A DNA stretch of 64,000 nucleotides, from positions 1,278,676 through 1,342,675 of the forward strand of contig JBEYHY010000001.1 of assembly GCA_040635515.1 (NCBI GenBank), given 5' to 3'. This document shows positions 1 through 8,527 of the stretch, piece by piece (positions within the stretch are counted from its first letter, which is position 1; the number at the start of each line of letters is the position of its first letter). Below the pieces are notes generated by a model. The model was not told the DNA's origin, did not search any database, and worked only from the letters and a program-made list of their open reading frames with translations. Source of the DNA: Prauserella_A sp040635515. Lineage in GTDB: Bacteria > Actinomycetota > Actinomycetes > Mycobacteriales > Pseudonocardiaceae. Made by a program: the position numbers and the translations under genes.

Positions 1-526
1 ACAGCACCTCGCGCAACGCGCACACCTCACCGGTGCTCTCGAACCCGCCGCCCTCGACGACGGTGAGCGCCTCGTTGAGCCGCACACTCTGGCCACGGCG
101 CAGCGAATCGACCTCCACCGCGGGCGACACGGAGACCCGCATCTTCCTTCCCGCCGTATAGACGTCCACCGTGCCGTCCTCGTAGGAAGCGACGAATACG
201 CCGTAACCGCTTGGCGGTTGCGCCAGCCGGTCGACCTCCTCACGTAAAGCGAGAAGCTGACTACGCGCCTCACGAAGCGTCTCGACCAGCTTGTTGTTTC
301 GCTCGGTGAGCTGGCTCACTCGTTCGGTCGCCTCGGCGAGCCGTTGCTCCAGTACGCGATTCTGCCGGGGTGAGTCCGTGAGCTTGCGGCGGAGCAGCGC
401 GACTTCCTCCTCAAGGAACCGGATTTGCCGCGCCTGCTCGCTCGTCGGGCTTCCCGCCGAGCCGGCCTCGCTCGTCTCTGAAGAGTCGGCCTCCTCGTGC
501 CGACCTCCGGGAAGGTCGTGTTGCAT
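1..526 (-). CDS. mpa: Proteasome-associated AAA ATPase Mpa/ARC, N-terminal part (gene runs off the left edge)
   Basis: The 175 visible residues are the N-terminus of the hexameric ATPase that binds Pup-tagged proteins, unfolds them and feeds them to the 20S proteasome. An acidic N-terminus leads into a long coiled coil (about residues 32-102), which in this family captures Pup. The hallmark junction PPSGYGVFVASY follows, then the first OB-fold (GTVDVYTAGRKMRV). The AAA domain lies outside the window. The ATG at 526 is preceded by an AGGAGGTGC ribosome site. The downstream genes expected beyond the edge are dop, pup and prcBA. Identification is firm; only the 3' part is missing. Confidence 0.96.
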   Translation of the reverse strand, partial: MQHDLPGGRHEEADSSETSEAGSAGSPTSEQARQIRFLEEEVALLRRKLTDSPRQNRVLEQRLAEATERVSQLTERNNKLVETLREARSQLLALREEVDRLAQPPSGYGVFVASYEDGTVDVYTAGRKMRVSVSPAVEVDSLRRGQSVRLNEALTVVEGGGFESTGEVCALREVL

Positions 527-848
527 TTCGGCACCTCCTCGGAATGCATTTCTTTACACGGTACCGGCGATCACCGACATGAAAAGCCCTATCCGCATCA
601 CGGGAGCGGCGCGTCGCACGGCAACCGTGGGATACCCACGACCCGCGAACCCGACGCGAACCAAGGAGCGGAACGATTTCCGCCGGATCCCGGCAGCGGA
701 CGCCGCCCTCACGACTCCCGTCCAACAGGACAAATCGGTCAATGGCATGAGAGTCCATTAGTCGTCATGACGTCATCGCTACGATCGGGGTCCCGCCGGC
801 ACAACGCGGCGGGGATTTCCGCAGGAAGCAAGCACAAGGGGGCATTTC
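527..848. promoter_or_regulatory. Divergent intergenic region between mpa and the Gln/Gly-rich membrane protein
   Basis: No convincing gene is seen in these 322 bases. It must carry the promoters of both divergent neighbours. Two overlapping perfect palindromes, CGTCATGACG (763-772) and ATGACGTCAT (767-776), sit just upstream of a possible -10 box TACGAT (780-785) reading right. They look like a regulator site for the right-hand gene; no regulator can be named. Confidence 0.4.
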
Positions 849-1604
849 GTGACCTATCCGCCGCAACCACAGGGACAACCCGGTCCCTACGGCCAGCAAG
901 GCCCCTGGGGCCAGCAGGGGCCACAAGGCCAGCAAGGCGGGCAGTTCCCACCCAGTGGACCGCAGCAGGTCCCGCCGGGTCAGCCCGGTCAGCAGGGCTA
1001 TGGGGCAACACAACAATTTGGCCAAGCGGGCCCTTACGGCCAGCAGCAACAAGGCTTTCCCGGCCAACCGGGCATGCCGGGCGGGGGCCCTCCGAAGAAG
1101 AAGACCGGCCTCATCGTCGGTCTCTCGATCGCCGCGGTGGTCGTCATCGGCGGCGTCATCGCGCTGATCCTGCTGTTGTCGGGGGACGACGACAAGGAAG
1201 CATCCGGCAACAACAATCAGGGCCAGCCCGCGTCGTCCGGTGCACCGGCGCCGTCTTCCTCCCAAGGGGAGCCGACCTCGGAAAGCGCTCCGACGGAGAC
1301 GAGCGCGCCCGGCGTGCCGGGCGGCACCGGTGACGGCGAGGACGCCCAGGCCGAGGAGATCGCCGACAAGGCCATCGAGGCCCTGAACAACAGGGACAAC
1401 GCGCTGGCAACCGAAATCGCCTGCTCGGGCAACGAGGTGGACACGAGCACCCTGCCCGAGGGCGCGACCTTCACGCGCGACGGACCGGTGGCCATCACCG
1501 GTGACACCGGAACGTTCGACGTGACCGCGACACTGAACGGCGAGACCGAGAGCGGCTCCTTCGATCTCGAGAAGAAGTCGGGATCGTGGTGCATGGCGGG
1601 CTGA
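849..1604 (+). CDS. Membrane-anchored protein with Pro/Gly/Gln-rich cytoplasmic tail and small extracytoplasmic domain
   Basis: This 251-residue protein has a low-complexity N-terminus (residues 1-82, repeats of the type GPYGQQG), then a PPKKK stop-transfer and one membrane helix (about 87-110). A Ser/Pro/Glu-rich spacer follows, then an extracellular domain (about 165-251) with two cysteines (IACSGNE, SWCMAG) that could form a disulfide. The domain resembles small actinobacterial surface domains rather than an enzyme. The GTG start has AAGGGGG upstream. In mycobacteria the equivalent place beside mpa is held by lipoprotein gene lppK, so this may be a positional counterpart (inference). Function unknown. 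Confidence 0.85.
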   Translation: MTYPPQPQGQPGPYGQQGPWGQQGPQGQQGGQFPPSGPQQVPPGQPGQQGYGATQQFGQAGPYGQQQQGFPGQPGMPGGGPPKKKTGLIVGLSIAAVVVIGGVIALILLLSGDDDKEASGNNNQGQPASSGAPAPSSSQGEPTSESAPTETSAPGVPGGTGDGEDAQAEEIADKAIEALNNRDNALATEIACSGNEVDTSTLPEGATFTRDGPVAITGDTGTFDVTATLNGETESGSFDLEKKSGSWCMAG

Positions 1605-1619
1605 GTACCCGGACCGAAG

Positions 1620-1657
1620 CGCCGCCGCGTGGCCACCGGCCGTGCGGCGGCGTTTTT
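1620..1657 (+). terminator. Rho-independent terminator between convergent genes
   Basis: Perfect 9-bp stem CGCCGCCGC (1620-1628) with GCGGCGGCG (1644-1652), an inner GGCC/GGCC stem, then five T residues. It ends the membrane-protein gene and, as a hairpin, can also serve trmI coming from the other strand. Confidence 0.85.
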
Positions 1658-1663
1658 CGTTGG

Positions 1664-2485
1664 TCAGCCCTTGCTCGGCCTGCGCCGCTGGCGCATCGGT
1701 GTCACGCCTTCGGCGAGCCTGCGCGTGGTCAGCAGAAACGCCGTGTGCGCCACCATGCGGTGCTCCGGCCGCACCGCGAGACCGACGACGTGCCACGGCC
1801 GCAGGACGGTCTCCCACGATTGCGGCTCGGTCCAGCATTCCTGCTCGCGCAGCGCTTCGGTGACCGTCGAAAGCTGGGTCACGGTGGCCACGTAGACGAC
1901 GAGCACGCCGCCGGGGATCAGGCTCGCCGCCACGGAGGGCAGCACCTCCCACGGCGACAGCATGTCGAGGATCACCCTGTCGACCTCGCCCGTGTGCGAG
2001 GCCACGTCGCCGACCTCCAGCGTCCAGTTCGGCGGCCGCTGCCCGAAGAACCGCTCGACGTTGCGCTCGGCGTGCACGGCATGGTCGTCCCTGACCTCGT
2101 ACGAGGTGACCGTGCCCTCCTGCCCGACCGCCCTGAGCAACGAACAGGTCAGCGCCCCCGAACCGGCACCGGCCTCAAGCACCCGCGCACCGGGGAAGAT
2201 GTCCCCCCACATGACGATCTGCGCCGCGTCCTTCGGGTAGATCACCTGCGCACCGCGCGGCATCGACAGCACGTAGTCGGCAAGCAGCGGCCTGAGCGCG
2301 AGATAGCTCGTCCCGCCCGCCGACGTGAGGACAGTGCCCTCCGGCTTTCCGATCAGGTCGTCGTGCGCCAGCGCGCCGCGATGTGTGTGGTACTCCGCGC
2401 CCTCGGCGAGCACGATGGTGTAATGCCGCCCCTTCGAGTCGGTCAACTGCACCCTGTCCCCGGCACGAAACGGCCCTGCTGACAC
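1664..2485 (-). CDS. trmI: tRNA (adenine-58-N1)-methyltransferase TrmI
   Basis: The 273-residue protein transfers a methyl group from S-adenosylmethionine to N1 of A58 in the tRNA T-loop. An N-terminal small beta domain (GPFRAGDRVQL) is followed by a Rossmann methyltransferase domain with motif I VLEAGAGSG (102-110) and the substrate-site segment ILDMLSPWEVLP (about 175-187). Length and layout match the homotetrameric TrmI of M. tuberculosis (Rv2118c). It sits between mpa and the recB-type nuclease as in mycobacteria. The extended C-terminal RQRRRPSKG tail is basic. Confidence 0.95.
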   Translation of the reverse strand: MSAGPFRAGDRVQLTDSKGRHYTIVLAEGAEYHTHRGALAHDDLIGKPEGTVLTSAGGTSYLALRPLLADYVLSMPRGAQVIYPKDAAQIVMWGDIFPGARVLEAGAGSGALTCSLLRAVGQEGTVTSYEVRDDHAVHAERNVERFFGQRPPNWTLEVGDVASHTGEVDRVILDMLSPWEVLPSVAASLIPGGVLVVYVATVTQLSTVTEALREQECWTEPQSWETVLRPWHVVGLAVRPEHRMVAHTAFLLTTRRLAEGVTPMRQRRRPSKG

Positions 2486-2547
2486 CGAACCTCCACTTCA
2501 CGACACAACACCGGCGGTTGATCGTCGCAGATGGGCGTCGACGCGGC

Positions 2548-3711
2548 TCAGCCGGTACGGCGGCGGCTGTCCCCCGCCATCGCCGCCCGCAGATCCCCCC
2601 GGTGCACGACGCCGGCCGGCTTGCCGTCCTCGTCCACGACGAGGAACTGCCTCGCTCCCACCTCGCGCACGTGTTCGGCGATGTCGGCGCCGGGTTCGGA
2701 CAGCAGCAGGACGGTCTCCGGCCTGATGGGCTGCGCCGCGATCTCGGCAGGTGAATGCGGCGACTCCGCCGCCAGCCGCTGCGCCGTCGTCTCGTCGAGC
2801 AGCCCCGCCGCGACGCCGTCGGCTCTCACCAGCACGACACCACGGCCCGCCGAGGCCGCCAGCGCCGCGGAGACGGGACTTTCGGCGGGCAACTGGAGCA
2901 CCGGCCGCATCAGGTCGCTCAGCGCGAGCCCGTCCGGCCATTCCCTCCGGCTCTCCGCCGTGAACTCGTTCATCGCGCCGACACCGACGAACCACGCCGT
3001 GACGACGCACACGCCGAGCCGCAGCCACCGATCGGGACTGCCTTCCGCGAGTCCCCACATCGCCCACACCAGCAGAGCGAGCGCGACGGCTCCGCCACCG
3101 AACACGGCGGCCCTCGTGCCTTTCGACCTGGTTCCGGTCGCCGCCCACACGCCTGCCCTCAGCAGCCGTCCTCCATCGAGCGGCAGCCCCGGCAGCAGGT
3201 TGAACACACCGACCGCGAGGTTGGCGACCGCGCACTCGGCCACCAGCAGCCACGCGGGCCCTCCCGGCGGAACGGCGAGCAGCAGCAGACCGCACAGCAC
3301 GGCCAGCAGCACGGACACGATGGGGCCCGCGGCGGCGACCAGTCCCTCGTGCCCCGGCCTCCTCGGGGTGCGCGCGACCTCCGAGAGGCCGCCGAGCAGG
3401 AACAGCCGGAGCCTGCGCACCGGGATCCCCAGCCGGAGCGCCACCAGGCAGTGGCCGAGTTCGTGCGCCAGCACCGACAGTCCGAGCAGGACGGCGAACG
3501 CCGCGGCCAGCGCCCACGAGGTCGCCACCCCCACCCCCGGCAGCAACCGTCCGACGAGCGGCTCGTACAACACGACGATGACGAGCGAGCCGATCCACCA
3601 CGAGGGAGCAAGCAGTACGGGGACACCGTCGACGCGGAAGAGCAGCAGGCCGCCGTCCACGGCGCCGAAACGCCTGGACCTGCCCCTCCGGTGCTCGCGC
3701 GTCGCGTCCAT
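2548..3711 (-). CDS. Site-2 protease family M50 metallopeptidase with C-terminal CBS pair
   Basis: This 387-residue membrane protein is an intramembrane zinc protease of the M50B group. The zinc motif HELGH lies at residues 83-87 in a membrane helix, and the second metal motif LPLDGG at about 176-181. Hydrophobic helices fill residues 36-260. Two CBS modules (about 265-385, starting LMRPVLQLP) form a probable nucleotide-sensing cytoplasmic domain. The ATG at 3711 starts MDATREHRRG; the open frame extends further upstream, but only through the body of the divergent nuclease gene. It is transcribed in line with trmI, 62 bases upstream of it. Substrate unknown. Confidence 0.92.
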   Translation of the reverse strand: MDATREHRRGRSRRFGAVDGGLLLFRVDGVPVLLAPSWWIGSLVIVVLYEPLVGRLLPGVGVATSWALAAAFAVLLGLSVLAHELGHCLVALRLGIPVRRLRLFLLGGLSEVARTPRRPGHEGLVAAAGPIVSVLLAVLCGLLLLAVPPGGPAWLLVAECAVANLAVGVFNLLPGLPLDGGRLLRAGVWAATGTRSKGTRAAVFGGGAVALALLVWAMWGLAEGSPDRWLRLGVCVVTAWFVGVGAMNEFTAESRREWPDGLALSDLMRPVLQLPAESPVSAALAASAGRGVVLVRADGVAAGLLDETTAQRLAAESPHSPAEIAAQPIRPETVLLLSEPGADIAEHVREVGARQFLVVDEDGKPAGVVHRGDLRAAMAGDSRRRTG

Positions 3712-3815
3712 CCGCTTGAGAGTAGAACGTCCGCTGTTGGGCGCTCGTGTGCCCGTGCCGGGTGTCGCCGGGCCCGACCTCGCGCGGGTTACCCGGAGTT
3801 GTCGGACCGCACCGT

Positions 3816-3821
3816 TACGCT
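3816..3821 (+). promoter_or_regulatory. -10 box TACGCT giving a leaderless nuclease transcript
   Basis: TACGCT ends 7 bases before the ATG at 3829, the spacing typical of leaderless actinobacterial transcripts; no Shine-Dalgarno sequence is present between them. Confidence 0.55.
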
Positions 3822-3828
3822 CCCGGGC

Positions 3829-4755
3829 ATGGCAGAGGGCACGACACGAACGGCCACGATCACACCCACGGCGGGCGGAAGGAGCGCTCGCCGTCCCGCG
3901 CTGTCGCCGTCGAGAGCGAGCGACTTCAAGCAGTGCCCCTTGCTCTACCGGTTCCGCGCGGTCGACCGGCTTCCCGAGGTGCCCACCAAGGCACAGGTAC
4001 GCGGCACGCTCGTGCATTCGGTGCTGGAGAAGCTGTTCGCGCTGCCGCGTGAGGAGCGGATGCCGGAGCGCGCGAAGGATCTGTTGCACCCCACGTGGTC
4101 CGAGCTCGCCGAGGAGTGTCCGGAGTGGATGGACCTGTTCACGAGCGAGGGCGAGGACGGCGCGGACGGCGCGGACGAGACCGCCGACGCGGTCAATGCC
4201 TGGCTCGGCACCGCGGGCGAACTCGTCGACGCCTACTTCGGACTGGAGGATCCGCGCAGGCTGGAACCCGAGGCGTGCGAACTGCACGTCGAGACGGAAC
4301 TGAGTTCGGGTGTGCTGCTGCGTGGCTACATCGACCGGATCGACGTCGCTCCCACCGGGGAGATCAGGGTCGTGGACTACAAGACGGGCGCGGCTCCCCG
4401 CCAGATCGGCGAGGCGAAGGCCATGTTCCAGATGAAGTTCTACGCCGTCGTGCTGTGGCGGCTGCGCGGGGTCGTTCCCCGCCAGCTCAAGCTGATGTAC
4501 CTGTCCGACGGGCAGGCGCTGGCCTACACACCCGACGAACCGGAACTCGTTCGCTTCGAGCGAACCCTGGAGGCGATCTGGCAGGCGATCCTGCGGGCGG
4601 GCAAGACGGGAGACTTCCGTCCCAGTCCCAGCAAGCTGTGCGGCTGGTGCTCGCACCAGGCGCTGTGCCCTTCCTTCGGCGGAACCCCTCCGGAATACCC
4701 TGGATGGCCGGAACCCGATCCGGGTGAGGAATCCGCGCTCGACCGCGCGGACTGA
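3829..4755 (+). CDS. RecB/Cas4-like PD-(D/E)XK exonuclease with an iron-sulfur cluster
   Basis: The 308-residue protein is a standalone RecB-type nuclease. It has the PD-(D/E)XK core: RGTLVHSVLEKLF (conserved His), GYIDRIDVAP (Asp) and VVDYKTG (catalytic Asp-Tyr-Lys). Four cysteines, C36 near the start and C271, C274, C280 near the end (CGWCSHQALC), match the 4Fe-4S staple of AddB- and Cas4-type nucleases. It corresponds in size and place to Rv2119. No helicase gene is adjacent. The start is chosen because a -10 box lies 7 bases upstream; the open frame extends upstream only as a shadow of the protease gene. Confidence 0.93.
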   Translation: MAEGTTRTATITPTAGGRSARRPALSPSRASDFKQCPLLYRFRAVDRLPEVPTKAQVRGTLVHSVLEKLFALPREERMPERAKDLLHPTWSELAEECPEWMDLFTSEGEDGADGADETADAVNAWLGTAGELVDAYFGLEDPRRLEPEACELHVETELSSGVLLRGYIDRIDVAPTGEIRVVDYKTGAAPRQIGEAKAMFQMKFYAVVLWRLRGVVPRQLKLMYLSDGQALAYTPDEPELVRFERTLEAIWQAILRAGKTGDFRPSPSKLCGWCSHQALCPSFGGTPPEYPGWPEPDPGEESALDRAD

Positions 4756-4806
4756 CGGCGGGGCAGGAGCCCGGTGGCCACCGGGCGGCAGGACAGGGAG
4801 CAGGGC

Positions 4807-5658
4807 ATGACGCGACCGGGGCAACGCGGCGGCGAAGGCGCCGCGGACACCGCGAGCGGCCGGCACGCCGCTTTCTATCTCCCCTCAGGAGAAGGACGGT
4901 TTCGGCCCACACCGCACACCGTCGGCCCGTGGTCGCCGGACGCCCAGCATTTCGGCCCGCCATCGGCGTTGCTGGTGCGCGCGCTGGAGCGGCTCCCCTC
5001 CGACCGCGACACGCTGCTGACGCGGGTCACCGTCGAGATCCTCGGACCGGCACCGCTGACCGAACTCACCGTGAGTGCCACGGTGGAGCGGCCCGGCCGC
5101 TCGGTCGAACTGCTGTCGGCCGAACTCCGCGCGGCGGGCAGGACCGTGGCCAGAGCCTCGGCGTGGCGGATGGCGACCTCGGACACCGAAGAGGCCGCCT
5201 CGGCCCAGCCCTCGGTGGGTGCGGTGCCGGGACCGGCACTGCCTCCCGTCGAGGGATGCGCCGAGGCGGTGTGGCCTGCCGACTGGCACAGCGGCTACCT
5301 CAAGGCCATGGAGTGGCGTGCCGTGAAGGGCGCGATCCTGGAGCCCGGTCCGGCGACGGTGTGGGCCCGTCAGCGTGTTCCGCTCATCGAGGGCGAACGG
5401 CCGAGCGCCCTTCAGCGCCTGGTCACCGTCGCCGACTCCGCCAGCGGGGTCTCCAACCAGCTCGACTGGAACCGCTGGCTGTTCATCAACTCGGAGCTCA
5501 CCGTGCACATCCAGCGGGAGCCGGACGGCGAGTGGATCGGTCTCGACGCGGTGACCGTGCTCGGGCCACGCGGGACCGGCACCGCGGAGAGCGCACTGCA
5601 CGACGCGTCCGGCCAGGTCGCGACGGGGGCACAGGCGCTGCTCGTCAGGAGACGGTGA
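4807..5658 (+). CDS. Acyl-CoA thioesterase-like (double hotdog) protein
   Basis: This 283-residue protein belongs to the thioesterase-like superfamily related to TesB. Two hotdog repeats are suggested by a first half with HAAFYLPSGEGRFRPTPHT and a second half with WTR-type segments around LDWNRWLFINSELTVHIQR. A role in hydrolysing an acyl-CoA is likely; the substrate is unknown. The ATG at 4807 follows GGGAGCAGGGC and removes 11 poorly supported residues from the longer frame (4774). It lies 51 bases after the nuclease gene and is probably co-transcribed. Confidence 0.85.
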   Translation: MTRPGQRGGEGAADTASGRHAAFYLPSGEGRFRPTPHTVGPWSPDAQHFGPPSALLVRALERLPSDRDTLLTRVTVEILGPAPLTELTVSATVERPGRSVELLSAELRAAGRTVARASAWRMATSDTEEAASAQPSVGAVPGPALPPVEGCAEAVWPADWHSGYLKAMEWRAVKGAILEPGPATVWARQRVPLIEGERPSALQRLVTVADSASGVSNQLDWNRWLFINSELTVHIQREPDGEWIGLDAVTVLGPRGTGTAESALHDASGQVATGAQALLVRRR

Positions 5659-5740
5659 AAACACCGGCCCACCTCCCCGTGGCGAGAACGATGATCTACT
5701 AACCTGTCGCAAACGACGAGAACCCGGGAGCTGGCGCACA

Positions 5741-6676
5741 GTGCAGATCACCTCGGTGGTCAACCAGAAAGGCGGGGTCGGCAAGACCGCGCTCAGTGTC
5801 GGCGCCGCCGCCGCGCTCGCGGAGCGCGGGCGCAGAGTGCTGCTCATCGACCTCGACCCGCAGGGTCACGCCACCACGGAGTTGCTGGGGCTACCGGAGA
5901 CCCCGGCCGAGGCACCGAGCCTCGCCAAGGCGCTCACCAAAACCTGGCGCGGTCCCGTCGAGGAGCTGATCGTCCCCCATCCTCGTTGTGTCGTCGGACC
6001 GGGCGGTGCCTTCGACGTCATCCCGACCTCCCCCGGCATGTTCGATCTGGTGCGCAGACTCGATCAGTTCAGGGTGCCCGGCTGGCAGCTGGCGAGGGTC
6101 ATCCAGTTCGCCAACTACGACCACGTGATCATCGACTGCCCTCCCGCGCTCGATGTGCTGACCAACAACGCGCTGGTGGCGACACACGGCATTCTGGTGC
6201 CGGTACAGCCCGACCGGACGAGCATCAGGGCGTTGCGGTTGATGCGGGAACAGATCGGCTACGTCGAATCGATCGTGAGCAGGCCGCCGATCGCCTACTA
6301 CGGCATCGTGCCAGGCCTCTACCGCAGGCCCATCTCGGCCTACGCCGTCGCCGCGCTCAACGAGCTGCACCAGTTCGGCATCCCGGTGCTGCCACACGTG
6401 CCGCTGGGCGTGGTGATGAACGAGGCCGCGGCAAGGGGAATCCCGGTGACCACGTTCGCTCCGGAAACCATTCAGGCGGTCGCGTTCCGTGAGATCGCGC
6501 AGGTACTCGACGCGCGCGCGGGCCAACAGCCGCCGCCGGCGCCGGAACCCGGCCCCGAGCAGGATTTCGTGTTCGAGGACTTCATCGCCGACCTGTCCAA
6601 CACGCGCAACGTCAACGACAACGGATCCCGGCGCAAGCTCTACGACCTGCTGCCGAAACGGAACCGGCCCCGCTAG
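5741..6676 (+). CDS. Orphan ParA/MinD-type ATPase
   Basis: The 311-residue protein has a deviant Walker A motif KGGVGKT (residues 10-16), LLIDLDPQGHATTEL and Walker B VIIDCPP. ParA proteins cycle ATP-dependently on DNA or membrane to position cargo. No parB or centromere-like repeat is nearby, so it is not the chromosomal ParAB system. A basic C-terminal extension after residue 265, rich in Pro and then NDNGSRRKLYDLLPKRNRPR, is unusual and could bind a partner. Starts at GTG 5741; weak Shine-Dalgarno (GGGAG). Confidence 0.88.
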   Translation: MQITSVVNQKGGVGKTALSVGAAAALAERGRRVLLIDLDPQGHATTELLGLPETPAEAPSLAKALTKTWRGPVEELIVPHPRCVVGPGGAFDVIPTSPGMFDLVRRLDQFRVPGWQLARVIQFANYDHVIIDCPPALDVLTNNALVATHGILVPVQPDRTSIRALRLMREQIGYVESIVSRPPIAYYGIVPGLYRRPISAYAVAALNELHQFGIPVLPHVPLGVVMNEAAARGIPVTTFAPETIQAVAFREIAQVLDARAGQQPPPAPEPGPEQDFVFEDFIADLSNTRNVNDNGSRRKLYDLLPKRNRPR

Positions 6677-7083
6677 CCGGTCCCGGCCGCCAGGTGCGCG
6701 CGTTCGGCATGACCCGGCTCGACACAGAATTCGTTGCCTTCCGGGTCGGCCAGAACCACCCATCCCCGCCCCGCCGCGGTACGCCGGTCGGCGACGAGGG
6801 TGGCACCCAGCTCCCGCAGCCGTTCGACGGCAGCGTCGCGCGTCAGCCGCGACGGGACCAGGTCGAGATGCAGCCGGTTTTTCCCCGCCTTGGCCTCGGG
6901 GACGGCGACGAACAGCAGTTCCGGCGCTCCCGGCGCCGGCGGTTCGAGCAGAACCTCGTCATCGCCGGGAGAGTCCTGGTCGCTGATCGGCCAGCCGGTG
7001 GCCTCACTCCAGAACCGGGCGAGTGCGTAGGGATTCGCGCTGTCGATGGTGATGTGCTGGATGGTGAACACGGGCAACTCCAC
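6673..7083 (-). CDS. VOC-superfamily (glyoxalase-like) protein
   Basis: The 136-residue protein has the paired beta-alpha-beta-beta-beta layout of the vicinal oxygen chelate fold: ITIDSANPYALARFWSEATGW in the first half, RLHLDLVP and DPEGNEFCVEP in the second. Likely metal ligands are a His in HITID, a His in LHLDL and the Glu in NEFCVE. It is convergent with the ParA gene and the two stop codons overlap by 4 bases. Substrate unknown; antibiotic sequestration and isomerase roles are both possible. Confidence 0.85.
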   Translation of the reverse strand: MELPVFTIQHITIDSANPYALARFWSEATGWPISDQDSPGDDEVLLEPPAPGAPELLFVAVPEAKAGKNRLHLDLVPSRLTRDAAVERLRELGATLVADRRTAAGRGWVVLADPEGNEFCVEPGHAERAHLAAGTG

Positions 7084-7156
7084 ATGTGCTGATCAGTCGA
7101 GGCAAAAGACCCGGTTGTGTGCCCGCGAACCTCCTGATCCACCCGTGTGCGACCGA

Positions 7157-7196
7157 GAATCCGCCCCGGGCGGCGTACCGCGCCCGGGGCGGATTC
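7157..7196 (-). terminator. Strong hairpin terminator after hisG
   Basis: A perfect 16-bp inverted repeat (7157-7172 with 7181-7196, core CCGCCCCGGGCG) with an 8-base loop lies 10 bases beyond the hisG stop. There is no long T tract, as is common in high-GC actinobacteria. Confidence 0.75.
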
Positions 7197-7205
7197 CGCT
7201 GCTCG

Positions 7206-8051
7206 TTACAGCCGGCAGGACCGGATGTCGGAGGCGAGCACCGCGCGCGCTCCGACGGCCGCCAGCTCGTCCATGATCAGGTTCACCTGCTTGCGCGGCA
7301 CCATGGCGCGTACCGCGACCCAGTCGGCGTGCGCCAGCGGCGCAACGGTCGGCGATTCCAGTCCCGGCGTGATCGCCATGGCCTGTTCCAGCAGCGTCCT
7401 GGGGCAGTCGTAGTCGAGCATCATGTACTGCTGCGCGAAAACGACGCCCTGCAGCCGCGCGGTGAGCTGGGCGATCGGCTTCGAATCACCGGCACCGGCG
7501 CGATGCACCAGCACCGCCTCGGACACGCAGATCGGGTCGCCGAACGCGATGAGCTCGTGCTGGCGCAGGGTCCGGCCGGAGCCGACGACGTCGGCGATCG
7601 CGTCGGCCACGCCGAGCTGCACCGAGATCTCGACCGCTCCGTCGAGCCGGATGACCTCCGCCTCGATTCCCTGCCTCGCGAGGTCGTCACGCACCAGCCG
7701 GGGGTAGGAGGTGGCCAGCTTCTTGCCCTGCAGATCGGCGGGCTTCCAGTCGTGCCCGGCGGGCGCGGCGTAGCGGAAGGTGGAGCCACCGAAGCCCAGC
7801 GCCAGCTTTTCCACCACCGGAGCGCCGGAGTCGAGCGCCAGATCCCTTCCCGTGATCCCGAGATCCAGCTCGCCCGAGCCGACGTAGATGGGAATGTCCT
7901 TCGGCCGGAGGAAGAAGAACTCGACCTCGTTGACCGGGTCGAGCACCGTCAGGTCACGCTGCTCATGTCGCTGGCGGTATCCGGCCTCACCGAGCATCTC
8001 GGACGCAGGCCCCGCCAGCGCACCCTTGTTCGGCACCGCGACACGCAGCAT
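7206..8051 (-). CDS. hisG: ATP phosphoribosyltransferase HisG (long form)
   Basis: Catalyses the first step of histidine synthesis: ATP plus PRPP gives phosphoribosyl-ATP. The 281 residues correspond to the long, self-sufficient form with a C-terminal ACT-like regulatory domain that binds histidine (about residues 205-281). Visible motifs are MLRVAVPNKG at the start, LDLGITGRDL, and the PRPP loop region DAIADVVGSGRTLRQHEL. It follows hisE after a 60-base gap and is surely in the same operon. Feedback inhibition by histidine is known for the family. Confidence 0.97.
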   Translation of the reverse strand: MLRVAVPNKGALAGPASEMLGEAGYRQRHEQRDLTVLDPVNEVEFFFLRPKDIPIYVGSGELDLGITGRDLALDSGAPVVEKLALGFGGSTFRYAAPAGHDWKPADLQGKKLATSYPRLVRDDLARQGIEAEVIRLDGAVEISVQLGVADAIADVVGSGRTLRQHELIAFGDPICVSEAVLVHRAGAGDSKPIAQLTARLQGVVFAQQYMMLDYDCPRTLLEQAMAITPGLESPTVAPLAHADWVAVRAMVPRKQVNLIMDELAAVGARAVLASDIRSCRL

Positions 8052-8111
8052 GGTGACTTTTCTCCTCCTTGTTCGTGCTCTCGTCGACTGCTTGGTGAGC
8101 CGAGAGCGCGC

Positions 8112-8375
8112 TCACAGATAGCGGTAGACGTCCTCCGTCGAGACGCCCCGCCCCAGCATCAGTACCTGGACGCGGTACAGCAACTGAGATATCTCCTCGG
8201 CGAGCCGCTCGTCGGACTCGTACTCGGCCGCTATCCAGACCTCACCGGCCTCTTCCAGCACCTTCTTGCCCTGGGCATGCACCCCTGCCTCCAGCGCGGC
8301 GACGGTTGCCGACCCCTCGGGGCGGGTGCGTGCGCGTTCGGCCAACTCGGCGTACAGCTCGTCGAAGGTCTTCAC
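8112..8375 (-). CDS. hisE: Phosphoribosyl-ATP pyrophosphatase HisE
   Basis: The 87-residue enzyme removes pyrophosphate from phosphoribosyl-ATP, the second step of histidine synthesis. The MazG-like helical fold shows in KKVLEEAGEVWIAAEY (Mg-binding acidic EEAGE) and LAEEISQLLYRVQVLML. The start is the GTG at 8375 (VKTFDELYAEL), which matches the usual HisE length; the open frame continues upstream into DNA with no coding character. It is followed by hisG, the order seen in mycobacteria. Confidence 0.95.
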   Translation of the reverse strand: MKTFDELYAELAERARTRPEGSATVAALEAGVHAQGKKVLEEAGEVWIAAEYESDERLAEEISQLLYRVQVLMLGRGVSTEDVYRYL

Positions 8376-8452
8376 GCCGTGAATCCTTCCATCCGCCGGT
8401 GGTGCACGATCGAGCGGGCTTGACGGCGCCCGCATACCGCCATACGGGGCTG

Positions 8453-8491
8453 TTGACTTGGCACCGAAAATCCACTTTGCTGATTTGCTGA
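8453..8491 (+). promoter_or_regulatory. Promoter region of the methyltransferase with 8-bp tandem repeat
   Basis: A TTGACT -35-like hexamer (8453-8458) precedes two tandem copies of TTTGCTGA (8476-8483 and 8484-8491) and an A/T-rich stretch unlike the surrounding DNA. The repeat could be a regulator site for the gene that starts at 8528. Confidence 0.4.
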
Positions 8492-8527
8492 TAGGCAACC
8501 ACAAATCGAAAAAGGGAAGGTCGTGGT

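Noticed and set aside
5741..6676. Chromosomal partition locus
   Set aside because: ParA alone, with no parB, no parS-like palindromes and no dnaA/gidB context nearby.
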